Assembly: GCA_000507305.1 (NCBI GenBank)
Contig: DF239099.1
Span: forward strand, 131,946 to 195,945
Direction of reading: 5' to 3'
Length of the DNA: 64,000 bases
From: Breviolum minutum Mf 1.05b.01
Lineage: Eukaryota > Sar > Dinophyceae > Suessiales > Symbiodiniaceae
Shown: positions 54,727 through 64,000 of the stretch, in pieces
Numbering within the stretch: the first letter of the stretch is position 1
How the letters are laid out: the number at the start of each line of letters is the position of its first letter
Made by a program: the position numbers and the translations under genes
Notes under the pieces: model-generated
The model's input: only the letters and a program-made list of their open reading frames with translations
What the model was told of the DNA's origin: nothing
Databases searched by the model: none

Positions 54727-54803
54727 CAAGATAGGCCAGCCCAGATGTATGGCCCGCATTTGGGATCCAAAAGGTAGTTGTGTTGATCTTCAATGTGGTA
54801 CAC
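54727..54803 (-). CDS. Exon, unknown product
   Basis: A strong acceptor (TTCCTTTTCTTGCAG) and a GT donor bound 77 open bases encoding VYHIEDQHNYLLDPKCGPY then IWAGLSW. Composition is clearly protein-like. The exon lies just outside the segment that appears inverted at 54,873-55,388, so it may belong to a different gene than the ORF there. Confidence 0.45.
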
Positions 54804-54872
54804 CTGCAAGAAAAGGAACCCAAAAAAGCACTGCAAAGGGATGTACAGATTGGATTTTGCCTGGCTGTTCAG

Positions 54873-54916
54873 CAATTTGACTAATATTTTTCAACTGGGT
54901 TGAAACCACCAACCAG
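54873..54916 (-). mobile_element. CTAG-ended element, left part, inverted
   Basis: Reverse complement reads CTGGTTGGTGGTTTCAACCC then AGTTGAAAAATATTAGTCAA, the left 44 bases of the family. It stops exactly at CAATTTGACTAAT. Confidence 0.8.
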
Positions 54917-54936
54917 TAATTCATTTTCATTCTTCC

Positions 54937-55377
54937 CTAAGAATCCATCCTTGGACCCTCCAGCCTTGAGGATGCAAGGGTTATAATCTGAGGACAAGCT
55001 GTCTTTCTCCTCTTTCTTGATTGGCCACTGTCGCAGCCACTGTGGTCCGGCCCCTCCTTGTCGACCAAGGCTCCTTTGGCTTGCTCATCATCATGAGCAA
55101 TTGCCTGCTTGTGCTGTTCTTCTTCAAGTTTGATAACAGCTGCATGCAAACGGTGTTCAAGAAATTGTCGTGCCTTCTGTAAATGTTTTGCTCCCTGGCC
55201 CTCTGCACCTTGTGCTTTGCACACTCCCAGCCCTCCTAGCTCCTCAGAGCTGGGCCATACAAAGCCGCGTGCCTCCTCCAGCAATCCTTGCAAGAATGCC
55301 CGATGGTCGCAAATGTCGCGGCGCCGGCGCCGGTGCTTTTGCGCTTTGCTAAGCCCCTCGTTTGCCTCCTCTACCAT
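54937..55377 (-). CDS. Charged, helix-rich protein or exon, unknown product
   Basis: 146 codons from ATG to TAG, GC-rich against an AT-rich background. A basic N-terminal segment (KAQKHRRRRRDICDHR), then amphipathic helical stretches (FLQGLLEEARGFVW, QKARQFLEHRLHAAVIKLEE), a Gln/Lys/Asp region and a basic KRRKTACP near the end that could act as a nuclear signal. Coiled-coil character is plausible. ATG sits only a few bases inside the inverted-segment border (55,388), so upstream exons may have been separated from it. Not recognised. Confidence 0.5.
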   Translation of the reverse strand: MVEEANEGLSKAQKHRRRRRDICDHRAFLQGLLEEARGFVWPSSEELGGLGVCKAQGAEGQGAKHLQKARQFLEHRLHAAVIKLEEEQHKQAIAHDDEQAKGALVDKEGPDHSGCDSGQSRKRRKTACPQIITLASSRLEGPRMDS

Positions 55378-55443
55378 TAGTCAAATTGGATCATCTCCCC
55401 AGGTAAGGGTGAAAATAAAAGAATATTTGAAACCACCACCTAG
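55376..55443 (+). mobile_element. CTAG-ended element, right part
   Basis: Begins inside the element at ATTAGTCAAATTGG and runs to GAAACCACCACCTAG. The missing left 44 bases are found inverted at 54,873-54,916. Confidence 0.85.
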
Positions 55444-56409
55444 ATTATGACCAAGCTTCCATCAACATCGCCGACATGGGTTCATATCCCGCTTCACAAC
55501 TCAAAGTGGCCATACCTCGATGGATTCCGAGAGGAGAGGCGGCCGAAAAAAGCCCCGGCTGCTTGTTTAACGGGGGGGAAGACGAGGGAGGGCAACGGTG
55601 AAAAACTAAACAACAACACCAAGGATTTTCCCATCATGAAATTCATCATCAGCTATGATAATTAATTCTTTTAGATACTGTAAGCTAAGTGTTGTAATTA
55701 TAAAAAATGAAGCACCCAATACTCCTGACAGCCTTACAACCTAAGTGCAGTATTTCAAAAAAAAACATAAAGCACCACCCGGAGGTTTTCCTGAGGAAAA
55801 AAAAACACCAACTCCACTCGAACTCTTCAAAGAGGGACTGGGTGGAGGTTTTGATGATCATTCCTGATGTCATTGGGGCCTCGTAAAAGAGGCAAAACAT
55901 CAAAAACTACGAAAACACAAAACTGATTGCAGCAATATTATAGCAACCATTTGGGGAGCATGAAATTCAAAATTGCAAACTTGACATGTTTCCTACTAAA
56001 TATTCGTCATCCCCCAAAAAGTTTACAAACTAATGGCTGGAACCTGAAAATCACCCCTTTGAAAAGGAAATCATCTTCCAGAGCTCCTTGGTTGGTGCTC
56101 AACCACCATTTTGTTGCTCATTTGCTCGTCATTTAGTAGGGCAAATGATCATCCACTTCTCATTTCTTCATCGCTTTTTGCACAGCTTAGCTCCAATCTT
56201 TAGGTTCAAAATGTTACCGAACCAGTCAACTGATTGCAGCTCCAAGTAGCTACTGATGTTGTGCATGTCACTCCTCAGCGGATGTCAATGGATGCGTTTA
56301 TTCCCGGTGAAAACCCTATAAAACAACTGGGGTTGATGATTTGGCGGTTTTACTGGTGTTGTACAGGTGGTATTTTCCCCAAATTTACGGGGGATACATC
56401 AATCTCCCT

Positions 56410-56560
56410 TAAAAACTACGGGATTTCCACCTCTTTCTGATTTGGTGTGCTGGAAAGCAGCCGTTGTTGTTGATGAATTTTTCCTTGATAGGTCGGGGCC
56501 CTGACTATCTGGTGATTGTTCTTCGTTTCCTTGCTTGAACTCTTCAACATACCCACCTGC
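56410..56560 (-). CDS. Exon, Ser/Thr/Gln-rich, unknown product
   Basis: After the acceptor TATGTGTTCCAG the minus strand is open: AGGYVEEFKQGNEEQSPD, then QGPDLSRKNSSTTTAA and HTKSERGGN. A second frame is also open (MLKSSSKETKNN start), so the correct frame depends on the incoming phase. Confidence 0.38.
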
Positions 56561-57487
56561 CTGGAACACATACCCCAAATGGAGCCGTTGGTGATTCGGG
56601 TTTATGTTCCCGGAGTGTGGAAAATCTCTCATTTGAAATTTCATATATCTGCCAAAACTGGCTATATTTGAAGCCGGAGTTACCTTCTCCTTTCGGCCCA
56701 TCATTTTGGGCATCCATTCGTTTTCAGGGGTGTAACTTTAAACCAACAAAAACACAATGCTCAAGTCATGAGATATTTACCCTAGGCAATTGGGATTTTG
56801 TACATCAAACACTATGATGCACCAAGGGATTCAGTACGTAAGGAAGAGGATTGTAAAACATAATTCGCCTTCTTAGTGTTTGGTTTGCTCGGTTGGTTCA
56901 CGGAGCACCAAATGACTGCACCACTCTTTGGTTTCCATCGCACGGGCTCTTGGTATCTGTCACGGGGTTGAAGCCCATTTTCTTGTAGTTGCACTCGTTC
57001 ATGAAAAAGTTGCTCTATGCATCAGGAACGAAGGAGTCGGTAGACACTTCGTCGGTCGGTTGGTCCATTCAACTTTCACCTCGATGTGACGTTTTCACGA
57101 CGTGGTAAACTCTCTTGTGAGTCAAGTGGTACCTCAGCATTTCCCATATGTTTCCTTCATCGAACAATTTTGTCGATCCATGGCTTCCGAACAAAGAGAG
57201 CAAGTTCCACGTTGTCAGCCGACTTCCAAGCCTACCTTCTTCACAATGGGATAAGCCTTTTGTACTGTGGAACAGAGCATGGTACCCTAAGTGTTAGCCA
57301 TGGTGAAGTAAACTTACAAGTCACTTACCTATCTTACCTAATTGTGCTGATCAAAAACTCCAAATTGCTCCTTGTTTTGAAGGGGTTTTAGATACCGCAA
57401 GCTTCGTTCACCGCTCCCTTCCGTTTGCACCAGCTAGTTACTACAGTCTCCCAAAATGACGGTTGAACACTTTCACCTTTCCTCTTT

Positions 57488-57598
57488 CGTCCCGTGAAAA
57501 CTAACAGCAAAAGGCCCTGAACAACTGATGGTCGGACGACGATCCTTTCCTTTTGACTTTGGTTCCTTTTGAGGGGGCCAGCTGCTACAACTTTGCGC
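57488..57598. mobile_element. Inverted-repeat element (AACTAACAGC subfamily), diverged
   Basis: CCCGTGAAAACTAACAGC with GGCCCTGAACAACTGATGG at the left; TTTTGAGGGGGCCAGCTG at the right; shared core GATCCTTTCCTTTTGA. Confidence 0.5.
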
Positions 57599-57747
57599 AA
57601 CCTTTGATGATATTGAAAACAAAGTGAACCTTAAAACAAATTCCTATAAAAAGAAGATGAAATTGATTGAATTTGCAAATAGCTCAAATGTAATGGAAAT
57701 GACGATATTTCAGAAACCATAATATCTGTAAATTGATTTTGATCATT

Positions 57748-57815
57748 GAATTTGGTCTATGATATCCCATAAATTTGGTCTATGATATCCCATAAATTTG
57801 GTCTATGATATCTCA
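57748..57815. repeat. 23-base tandem repeat
   Basis: Three units of AAATTTGGTCTATGATATCC plus CAT, followed by a CA dinucleotide run. Confidence 0.9.
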
Positions 57816-57838
57816 ACACACACACACACAAAAACACA

Positions 57839-57951
57839 CAAGGTGGCCCCTACTAGTTGTAGATGGAGTTATAACCCCTTTTCCTTGGGTTATTTCACCC
57901 TATAGGAGTTATTTCACCCCAGATATAACTGGTTTTTGGACCCATCTTGCA
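57839..57951. mobile_element. AAGGTGGGCCC-type palindrome
   Basis: Left AAGGTGGCCCCTACTAGTTG, right CAGATATAACTGGTTTTTGG then ACCCATCTTGC; a diverged inverted repeat with GTTATAACCCC inside. Confidence 0.55.
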
Positions 57952-57971
57952 TCCCAGGTTTCTCAATTTAG

Positions 57972-58122
57972 CCAAGGGACAGGTCCAGTACGACATGTGC
58001 TTCCAGACTCATTGGAAGACATCCAGAGTATTCTACCATACCTCCAAGCCCGATGCTACCACGGGGGGATGATCCGATACTTCGACCGACCCATGGCTCT
58101 CATGGAATTTCACCACACCTGA
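57972..58122 (+). CDS. Possible terminal exon, unknown product
   Basis: After TTTCTCAATTTAG the plus strand is open to TGA: GPVRHVLPDSLEDIQSIL, PYLQARCYHGGMIRYFDRP, MALMEFHHT. A second frame (KGQVQYDMCFQTHWKTSR) is open for about 33 codons. Coding character is fair, but assignment is tentative. Confidence 0.33.
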
Positions 58123-58302
58123 GCTACCAAAAGAACCCAAAAATTACTTTCCATTGAATCCTGGTTGTTTAATAAAGATTCCTGTTGGGATATAAGAAAC
58201 CCCAATAACAAAGGGTCGTACAGTATAACCCACTATACAACCTAAACAACCAGGGGCTCGTTTTTCTTAAAAATCACCTCACGGCCCTCCGACATTTGAC
58301 CA

Positions 58303-58500
58303 ATGGATTTCCCAAGTGATGCCAAATGTATCTCCGACTTCAAATTATGCCGTCATTTTGGGTCTCTATTCGTCAACATTTCACCCGGGGTATCCCCTTC
58401 AATGGTTGATCTAATGAATTCCCTTGACAAAAACTTGGACCTTCAAAAAACAAGTTTTGCCAACAGTCTTTTCTTGGGAAGTATCAAAGATTGGAGATAG
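58303..58500 (+). CDS. Open reading frame of uncertain status
   Basis: 65 codons starting MDFPSDAKCISDFKLCRH, ending in LGSIKDWR and TAG. It follows the previous candidate on the same strand and may be part of the same decayed or spliced gene. An overlapping frame is also open for about 40 codons. Confidence 0.22.
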   Translation: MDFPSDAKCISDFKLCRHFGSLFVNISPGVSPSMVDLMNSLDKNLDLQKTSFANSLFLGSIKDWR

Positions 58501-58520
58501 GTGGGATGTAACAGTCTTTT

Positions 58521-58597
58521 CACGATCTTTTCAGTGGAAGATAGCCATAGGGAAAGCACCGCCTATCTTCCACCTGTAAAGATCATGAAAAGATCGT
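58521..58597. repeat. Palindrome with GATCTTTTCA arms
   Basis: CGATCTTTTCAGTGGAAGAT faces ATCTTCCACCTGTAAAGATC followed by ATGAAAAGATCG. It directly abuts the next palindrome. Confidence 0.7.
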
Positions 58598-58764
58598 TCA
58601 TGGCTAGTCAACCTACACCCCCATAACGTAACCCCCCTAATGTACCGCCCCAAACAATAAGGCCTTATAAGGGCTTATTAACCATTGGCTTCCCTTAATA
58701 AGGCATTATTAAACCATTATTTCTGGGAGGGTACGTTAGAGGGGGGTAGGTTGACCAGCCATGA
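58598..58764. mobile_element. TCATGGCTAGTCAACC-ended element
   Basis: Left TCATGGCTAGTCAACCTACA, right GTAGGTTGACCAGCCATGA; inner arms CCCCCCTAATGTACCG and GGGTACGTTAGAGGGG. The central TAAGGCCTTATAAGGG is palindromic. Decayed relatives near 640-840, 10,450, 17,045 and 45,610. Confidence 0.75.
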
Positions 58765-59515
58765 TTCTAGTACTTTTTCAAAAACCTGGAGGATTATTGC
58801 TTGGTCTGTTGTCGCACTAATCTGGAAACAAACCACCAACTTTTTCGGCACCTTTAAATCACGAGTTGCCCATTTTTTTTTGGGGGGGGTGCTTGCTGCA
58901 TGAATATTTCACCACCCCTAAAACAGCCATTAATCCACGGGTCAACTTTTAATATTTTTTACCATCATTTTCAACAAAAAACACTATTTTGAATATCAAA
59001 GGGGAATGTTTCTAACCAAACATGTTCCCCTTTTGCGGCCCTTCCACTCAAAAAGGTGAACGTCTCATCCCAAAAAACACTCTGACCTTCTGTTGATGGT
59101 TCAAACATCTGACGGTCACCAGTTGAGGTTTAGGTGGTTCATTCCAATTATTTACTGATGGATTTTACAATCCCAAAAACTAACATCTTTGCCCGCGAAA
59201 AATCAATGGTACTGGAGGTTGATTCATTTCCTTTTGGGGGCAAACGGCTTATTTTCAGGGTCTTTTGAGGATGTGTTCCCTGACTAAACCAACATCTGGG
59301 GGAATTCCTAACCAGCGGTGAATGGTCGCTATACTTTGCCCATATTAAAAAATATAAATACACCGGATGAACCACCAGACGGTTTCCATCCAAAAACGAA
59401 CTTTTGAGGCTATGACAGAAACCGCCTAAACATTTTTTTAAAGTGCAACTCCCTCAAAATTGCCCTAGAATTTAGCATCAAGTTTGATCCCTCCCAAAAT
59501 GAATAGATTAATGAC

Positions 59516-59610
59516 TACTTGGTGGTTGAGCAGTTGAAGAATATGAGTCAATTTGGATCATTTCCCCAGGAATCGGGTTGAAAAAACAAGTCCGTGAAAC
59601 CACCTTCTAG
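59516..59610 (+). mobile_element. CTAG-ended element
   Basis: TACTTGGTGGTTGAGCAG ... GTGAAACCACCTTCTAG; contains GAGTCAATTTGGATCATTTC. Confidence 0.7.
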
Positions 59611-59750
59611 ACTATCAAACAAACACTTCGCTGGAAATCAAGTAGTCGACCATTCGAGCCACCAAAAAATCCTTTGGGAACTATTTGGGTTGAAAAATTG
59701 TCCAACAATTGAGGTTTCAAAGATTAAAGATGATTCAAATAAAGATAATT

Positions 59751-59845
59751 CTAGGTGGTGGGTTCAAACTTTTTTTTCACCCCGATCCCTGGGGGAATGA
59801 TCCAATTTGACAAAAAAAAAAAGATGGGTTGAAAGCACCAACTAG
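59751..59845 (-). mobile_element. CTAG-ended element, opposite orientation
   Basis: CTAGGTGGTGGGTTCAAAC ... GTTGAAAGCACCAACTAG, with TCACCCCGATCCCTGGGGGA in reverse orientation. Lies 140 bases from the forward copy. Confidence 0.75.
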
Positions 59846-59940
59846 TTTACAGTCCCTTAGGCTAACACTTCGCTCTGAAAATAGGCCTTTGGACATGTTC
59901 AATCAAAAACAGTTGAGATCAGCCATTGATGGTGTAAATT

Positions 59941-60048
59941 ACGCCCCCCCGAAAACTAACATGGATACCCAAAATGATGCTTTGGAAAAAGGTGTCTCCT
60001 TTTAAAAATGGCCATTCTTGGTATCTATCTTACATTTTCGGGGAGTAT
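59941..60048. mobile_element. Inverted-repeat element (AACATGGATACC subfamily)
   Basis: CCCCCCGAAAACTAACATGG at the left, TATCTTACATTTTCGGGGAG at the right. Confidence 0.7.
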
Positions 60049-60075
60049 CCTATTCAAGTCTAAGGGAATGTAAAT

Positions 60076-60169
60076 TACCCTCCAGTGAACTAACATATTC
60101 CATGCCAAGGCCCTTTTGAAGGTGATTTTCATTTTTCCAAGGTGGGATATGATAGTATCCTGGAGGGTA
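60076..60169. mobile_element. Inverted-repeat element (AACATATTCC subfamily)
   Basis: TACCCTCCAGTGAACTAACA at the left, GGGATATGATAGTATCCTGG then AGGGTA at the right. Confidence 0.75.
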
Positions 60170-60281
60170 GTAGTTAGTTGTTGTCCTTTTTGTCCGGTGG
60201 GATAAGGAAGTCAATCAAACACATCAGCTTCGTTTGAGCCCACGGTTCGATAGAAATCTGGAAGTATAATAATCATAAGTA

Positions 60282-60387
60282 TACTCCCCTGAAAACTAAC
60301 ATGGAACATAAAATTCACCGAAACGAAAAGGGAAAATCATCTTCCAAACCTCCATTTTTTGGTTCTATGATAATTTTCCAGGGCTTA
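60282..60387. mobile_element. Inverted-repeat element (AACATGGAAC subfamily)
   Basis: TACTCCCCTGAAAACTAACA then TGGAAC at the left; GGTTCTATGATAATTTTCCA at the right; shared GGGAAAATCATCTTCC core. Confidence 0.75.
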
Positions 60388-60529
60388 GATTGGATCTACC
60401 CCGCACCCAGGATGTTGGTTTTTGCCATCGTATCCCAGGACCCAACAGTGCCCTCAATTCGATTATGAAGGGATGATTATCAGTTGTCAAAAAGTTTAGG
60501 CTTTTTGTAAACACTTTAACCGCTGATTG

Positions 60530-60629
60530 CTGGTTGGTGGTTTCAACCCATCTGAAAAATATGAGTCAAAATGGGAAGTCTTCCCCAACTAGGGGTGAAA
60601 AGAAAAAAATATTTGAAACCACCACCTAG
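60530..60629 (+). mobile_element. CTAG-ended element
   Basis: CTGGTTGGTGGTTTCAACCC ... TTTGAAACCACCACCTAG. Confidence 0.8.
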
Positions 60630-61198
60630 ATCTTATGAACATATCGTAATATAAGGTTGTTAACCCCAGAAAACCAACATGGAACCTGAACATCACCCAT
60701 TTCAAAAGGAAAAACACCAATTGGTATACTTCTTGAAGTTTTTCAGTACCCAGGATGCAATCTCCCAAAAACCGCTGAGTGCCCCGGACTGGGATCAGGT
60801 CCGGCCACTGGTGCTGAAGCACACTCCCTGGGTCCGCGTTGCGAGATGATGGATGCCATCCGTGGGCCCCATATGCTCCATGGGAATGGAAGATTTATAC
60901 CTACGAATTTTCCCCATAAATTTGAAGCCAAATGGTAGGTAAATATTCGGAATGCATGAAGCGCATTTTGGGATATATGAACTTGACTCAAATTAATATT
61001 GTGTCGGAGTCTGGTCAAATTATGATATTTCGCCAACATGGATAGTCCTGAGAAGGGGATTTCCCTTCCTCAGCTACCTTTGAGGTCGCTATAGTTTGAC
61101 CCAATATGGTCTTTACCCCAATAATGTCATACTATCTGCCAAAGATAACTTCCATAAAAATCATATTTACCAAAGATTCAGCATGCTTATTTCAGTAC

Positions 61199-61301
61199 CA
61201 GTTGGTGGTTTCAAACCCATCTGAAAAATATTGGTCAAATTGGATCATTTCCCCAGGGATCGGGGGTGAAATTAAAAAATATTTGAGTTGCCACCACCTA
61301 G
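61199..61301 (+). mobile_element. CTAG-ended element
   Basis: CAGTTGGTGGTTTCAAACCC ... GAGTTGCCACCACCTAG; contains GGTCAAATTGGATCATTTCC. Confidence 0.8.
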
Positions 61302-61896
61302 TTATAATCGTTTATTCTAATCCCCTCATAACTGGGTAGTAATATCCCGCAAAAAACCCTATATCCCCCATGTTGTTTTTTCATTGCTCAATTCTATAAC
61401 CACAATTGAAACGATTAGTAATTTGAAACCACGACCTGAAATGATGTTGAGTGAATCATCTTGAATCTTTGAAACATAAATAGGTGGACATATCCAACCC
61501 AAAACCACCACCTAGATTAGTAATTTGAATCGTGTAAGAATGGCCCCACCAGTTTTTTTGCCCCACCAAGTCGTTTTTTGCATAAATTTCATCCCTAGCA
61601 ACCTGGAAAAAGTTCTGCAAACTTTGAAAAGTCGAGTTTACTCAGGTAAAACACATAAATTCTCTATGAGAAACCTCGGTGAGATGTTCAACTTGGGGTC
61701 ATTGAATTCTTTCATATGCTCTCATTTTTGACCATATCTATCATATCACAGTTACTTCAAACAGAAGCAACGGAAATACATCCATGAAAAAAACACAGAT
61801 CCAAACAAGAATTACCCATCAACTTGCTGCTGAATAAAAAGGGGATATATGACTTAGATGATTTGTTTCCCTGCGTGCCTGGAAAAAAAACATAAC

Positions 61897-61994
61897 TACT
61901 CCCGGGGGGAACCAACATATCCCACGAAACATCATCTTCAAAAGCGCCTTTTAAAACGGGATATGCTGGGGATATGTCAGTTTCCAGAAGGGTA
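61897..61994. mobile_element. Inverted-repeat element (AACATATCCC subfamily)
   Basis: Left TACTCCCGGGGGGAACCAAC then ATATCCC; right GGGGATATGTCAGTTTCCAG then AAGGGTA. The internal ATCATCTTCAAAA is shared with 44,103. Confidence 0.65.
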
Positions 61995-62299
61995 TATGTT
62001 GAATGGCCACATTTACCATAGTGAAACCACATTTTTTTTCTGGAAAGCTTCCCTGTACACGAAACAACATGTATCTACGGTTTGGTAATTTTCCGTCATC
62101 TGACCTCAGGTTGACAATTCAAATAAATACATATATATATATATATATATTTACACACATACATATGCTTATAATTTCTAAGTTGATATCAATTTTTAAA
62201 TATAATGGTCAACCTCAGGAAAAAACACATATCAATATATTCATCGTCAGGTTGATGTTTTTGATTTGGTGTTATAATTCCCCCAAAGTTTTAACAAAT

Positions 62300-62396
62300 G
62301 GGTGTTTCCAAAAATAGTGGTACCCCAAAATGGATGGTTTATAATGGAAATCCCTATTAAAATGGATGATTTGGGGGTCCATTTAAGGAAACACCC
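62300..62396. mobile_element. GGNTGTTTCC inverted-repeat element, copy 4
   Basis: GGGTGTTTCCAAAAATAGTG at the left, GGAAACACCC at the right, flanked by AAAT on both sides (62,296-62,299 and 62,397-62,400). A short deletion has removed part of the right inner arm. Confidence 0.8.
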
Positions 62397-62587
62397 AAAT
62401 GGTTCACCTGAAAATGCTGCTTGAACCAACCAAGAAAACCGAATCTCCTGGAAGCTCCAAACGGGTCCCGAGTTTTGGTCGCTGAGGGATCCCCAACGCC
62501 AAGAGCTCAAAGCCAGTGGCTGTAATCGCCTTGGGATAATCACGGAGGTAGTCAAGGCGAAAAACGTTGAAAAAAACATGTGCAGAA

Positions 62588-62692
62588 CTGGTTGGTGGTT
62601 GAACCAACCCATTTGAAAAATATGCTCGTCAAATTGGATCATTTCCCCAAGGTTCGGGGTGAAAATGAAAAATGTTTGAAACCAACACCTAG
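62588..62692 (+). mobile_element. CTAG-ended element
   Basis: CTGGTTGGTGGTTGAACCAA ... TTTGAAACCAACACCTAG; contains CTCGTCAAATTGGATCATTT. Very close to the copy at 42,083. Confidence 0.85.
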
Positions 62693-63306
62693 AGAAGTTC
62701 GAACTCCAAAGAATTGGTGTTTGCTTTTTACTGGACTGCAAGTGATATATTTGATGAGTGATATTTGAAGTGCGGGTGTGGTACACAAATCTCCTATGCC
62801 TCCTTTTTTATCCGTTACGGATTCCGTTCGGGACAAACGGCATAATTTACCTTGCATGAAGGGTTGATTTGTATGGTGAATAGAGGTAAATATACTGTTC
62901 GTCCAATTTGTCCTATGGAACAATGATATAGCTTACTAACCATTGATCGCGATCATCTCATTTAGATCATTCAAATCTGACAGGGGTCGTTGAATTACCA
63001 ACCCAATCAAGGACAAATCCCTAAGAATTATAATACATTCCATGGGAACCCATAACCCTCATTTTTAGAGGTTATAACCCATATATTGGGGGTTTAAAAC
63101 CTTCATTTTTCATGGTTTGGGGGTCCAAGGGTTTGCATTGTATGAATTCATGTCTCACATCTTTGATGAGAAGAAATTGCCAATGCTCGAAGAAAACTAC
63201 ACTGCCTAAAACGATTTTGCTAAATCTCCCTGTCGTGGTGAAATTGCTTCAGGTTCTTCCCTTTCGAAAACTTGAGAGTCCAAACAAAAATAACTTGGCG
63301 GCTATA

Positions 63307-63407
63307 CTAGTTGGTGGTTTCAACCGATTTGAAAAATATTAGTCAAATTGGATCATTTGCCCACGGATCGGGGTGAAAATAAGAAATATTTGAAACCACA
63401 AACCTAG
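63307..63407 (+). mobile_element. CTAG-ended element
   Basis: CTAGTTGGTGGTTTCAACCG ... TTTGAAACCACAAACCTAG. Confidence 0.8.
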
Positions 63408-64000
63408 AATGATGTTGAGTGAATCACCTTGGATCTTTGAAGATCAAAAATAGTTGGAAACCACATTGAAGATCAAAAATAGTTGAAATCTTAAATCATC
63501 TTGAATCTTAGAAACCACATTTTGGGTTGAAACATCAACAAATAGTTGGACATGTTCAACCCAAAACAGTTGACATCAGCCATTGATTCTTCGGGATTGG
63601 TAGACCTCACCCTCACGAACATCACGAAAAAAACACACGAAAAATTCGGCCTTACTTTCTACAGGGTTTGCCATAATCACCTGAAACAACCATAAAAAAT
63701 GGGAGAAACCCTACATCACCAGGGGACAATACCTGTCAATCTTTAGGGTTGATTTTCCCATGTAACAAGGTTCTTATGGTGGACCCCGTTCTAGTATACT
63801 GGTTGCTTCAATAGGGATCCTCAAAGCCTTCCAGGCCCATTATTCAAACACATCATCTGGACATTCATGAACATCACCTTCCTGCCAACATATTGCCAGC
63901 ATGCTCAATGGCTCAAAGTAATCTCTAAACTATTTACCCCATGCAAACCCTTGTGGCATTTCATTACACTGATCGTTTAGTAGGGATCCTTAATTTCATG
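63408..64000. other. Spacer to window end
   Basis: A short internal duplication (GAAGATCAAAAATAGTTG occurs at about 63,438 and 63,467). No exon-like block; the last bases resemble the CCATTGAATCC/TAGGGATCC-type repeat. Confidence 0.4.

Noticed and set aside
57086..57391. 101-codon plus-strand ORF
   Set aside because: Two further plus-strand frames over the same bases look equally coding-like, suggesting a decayed or shifted gene remnant whose frame I cannot choose.

Overview
This window looks like nuclear DNA from a eukaryotic microalga, most likely a dinoflagellate. That is an inference from four things: many short GC-rich exon-like islands in AT-rich spacer; GT-AG introns of about 45-135 bases, often with G right after the acceptor AG; a DIRS-type retrotransposon that joins reverse transcriptase, RNase H, tyrosine recombinase and a methyltransferase-like domain; and a very high load of about 100-base inverted-repeat elements. 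I saw no bacterial operon structure, no rRNA or tRNA gene, no CRISPR array and no recognisable spliced-leader relic.

Layout. 1-4 kb is spacer with hairpin repeats and one small plus-strand terminal exon (3,851-4,018). 4.45-6.85 kb holds the best cellular gene: a minus-strand multi-exon gene whose seven downstream exons keep one open phase across six introns and encode a membrane protein I do not recognise. 8.09-8.64 kb is a double tandem-repeat block (12-base unit, then 40-base unit). 12-31 kb is repeat-rich spacer with scattered exons. One exon at 12.1 kb is paralogous to one at 26.0 kb, and a segment at 22.2-22.5 kb is duplicated at 25.7-25.85 kb. 32.6-38.2 kb is a DIRS-like element on the minus strand, nearly complete in coding content but broken by frameshifts, with a 168-base tandem repeat and an ambiguous base at its 3' side. 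43.1-44.1 kb is a degenerate Ty1/copia reverse-transcriptase fragment cut by a small inverted-repeat element. 50.4-55.4 kb is the second exon-rich area: a minus-strand gene with a poly-aspartate tract, and an exon on a segment that appears to have been inverted through the middle of a small transposon. 56-64 kb is again dense in small transposons with a few candidate exons.

The dominant signal is several families of miniature inverted-repeat elements. One carries a visible 4-base target duplication (AAAT or AGAT), one begins and ends with CTAG-like termini, one is a TA-bounded hairpin, and a broad set shares ends reading like TACACCCCTGAAAACTAACA. Together they cover much of the non-coding DNA. 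The open frames called only from length in AT-rich spacer are mostly by-products of these repeats, and I left them out. Exon models are by eye (acceptor, donor, phase, composition) and no similarity search was possible.
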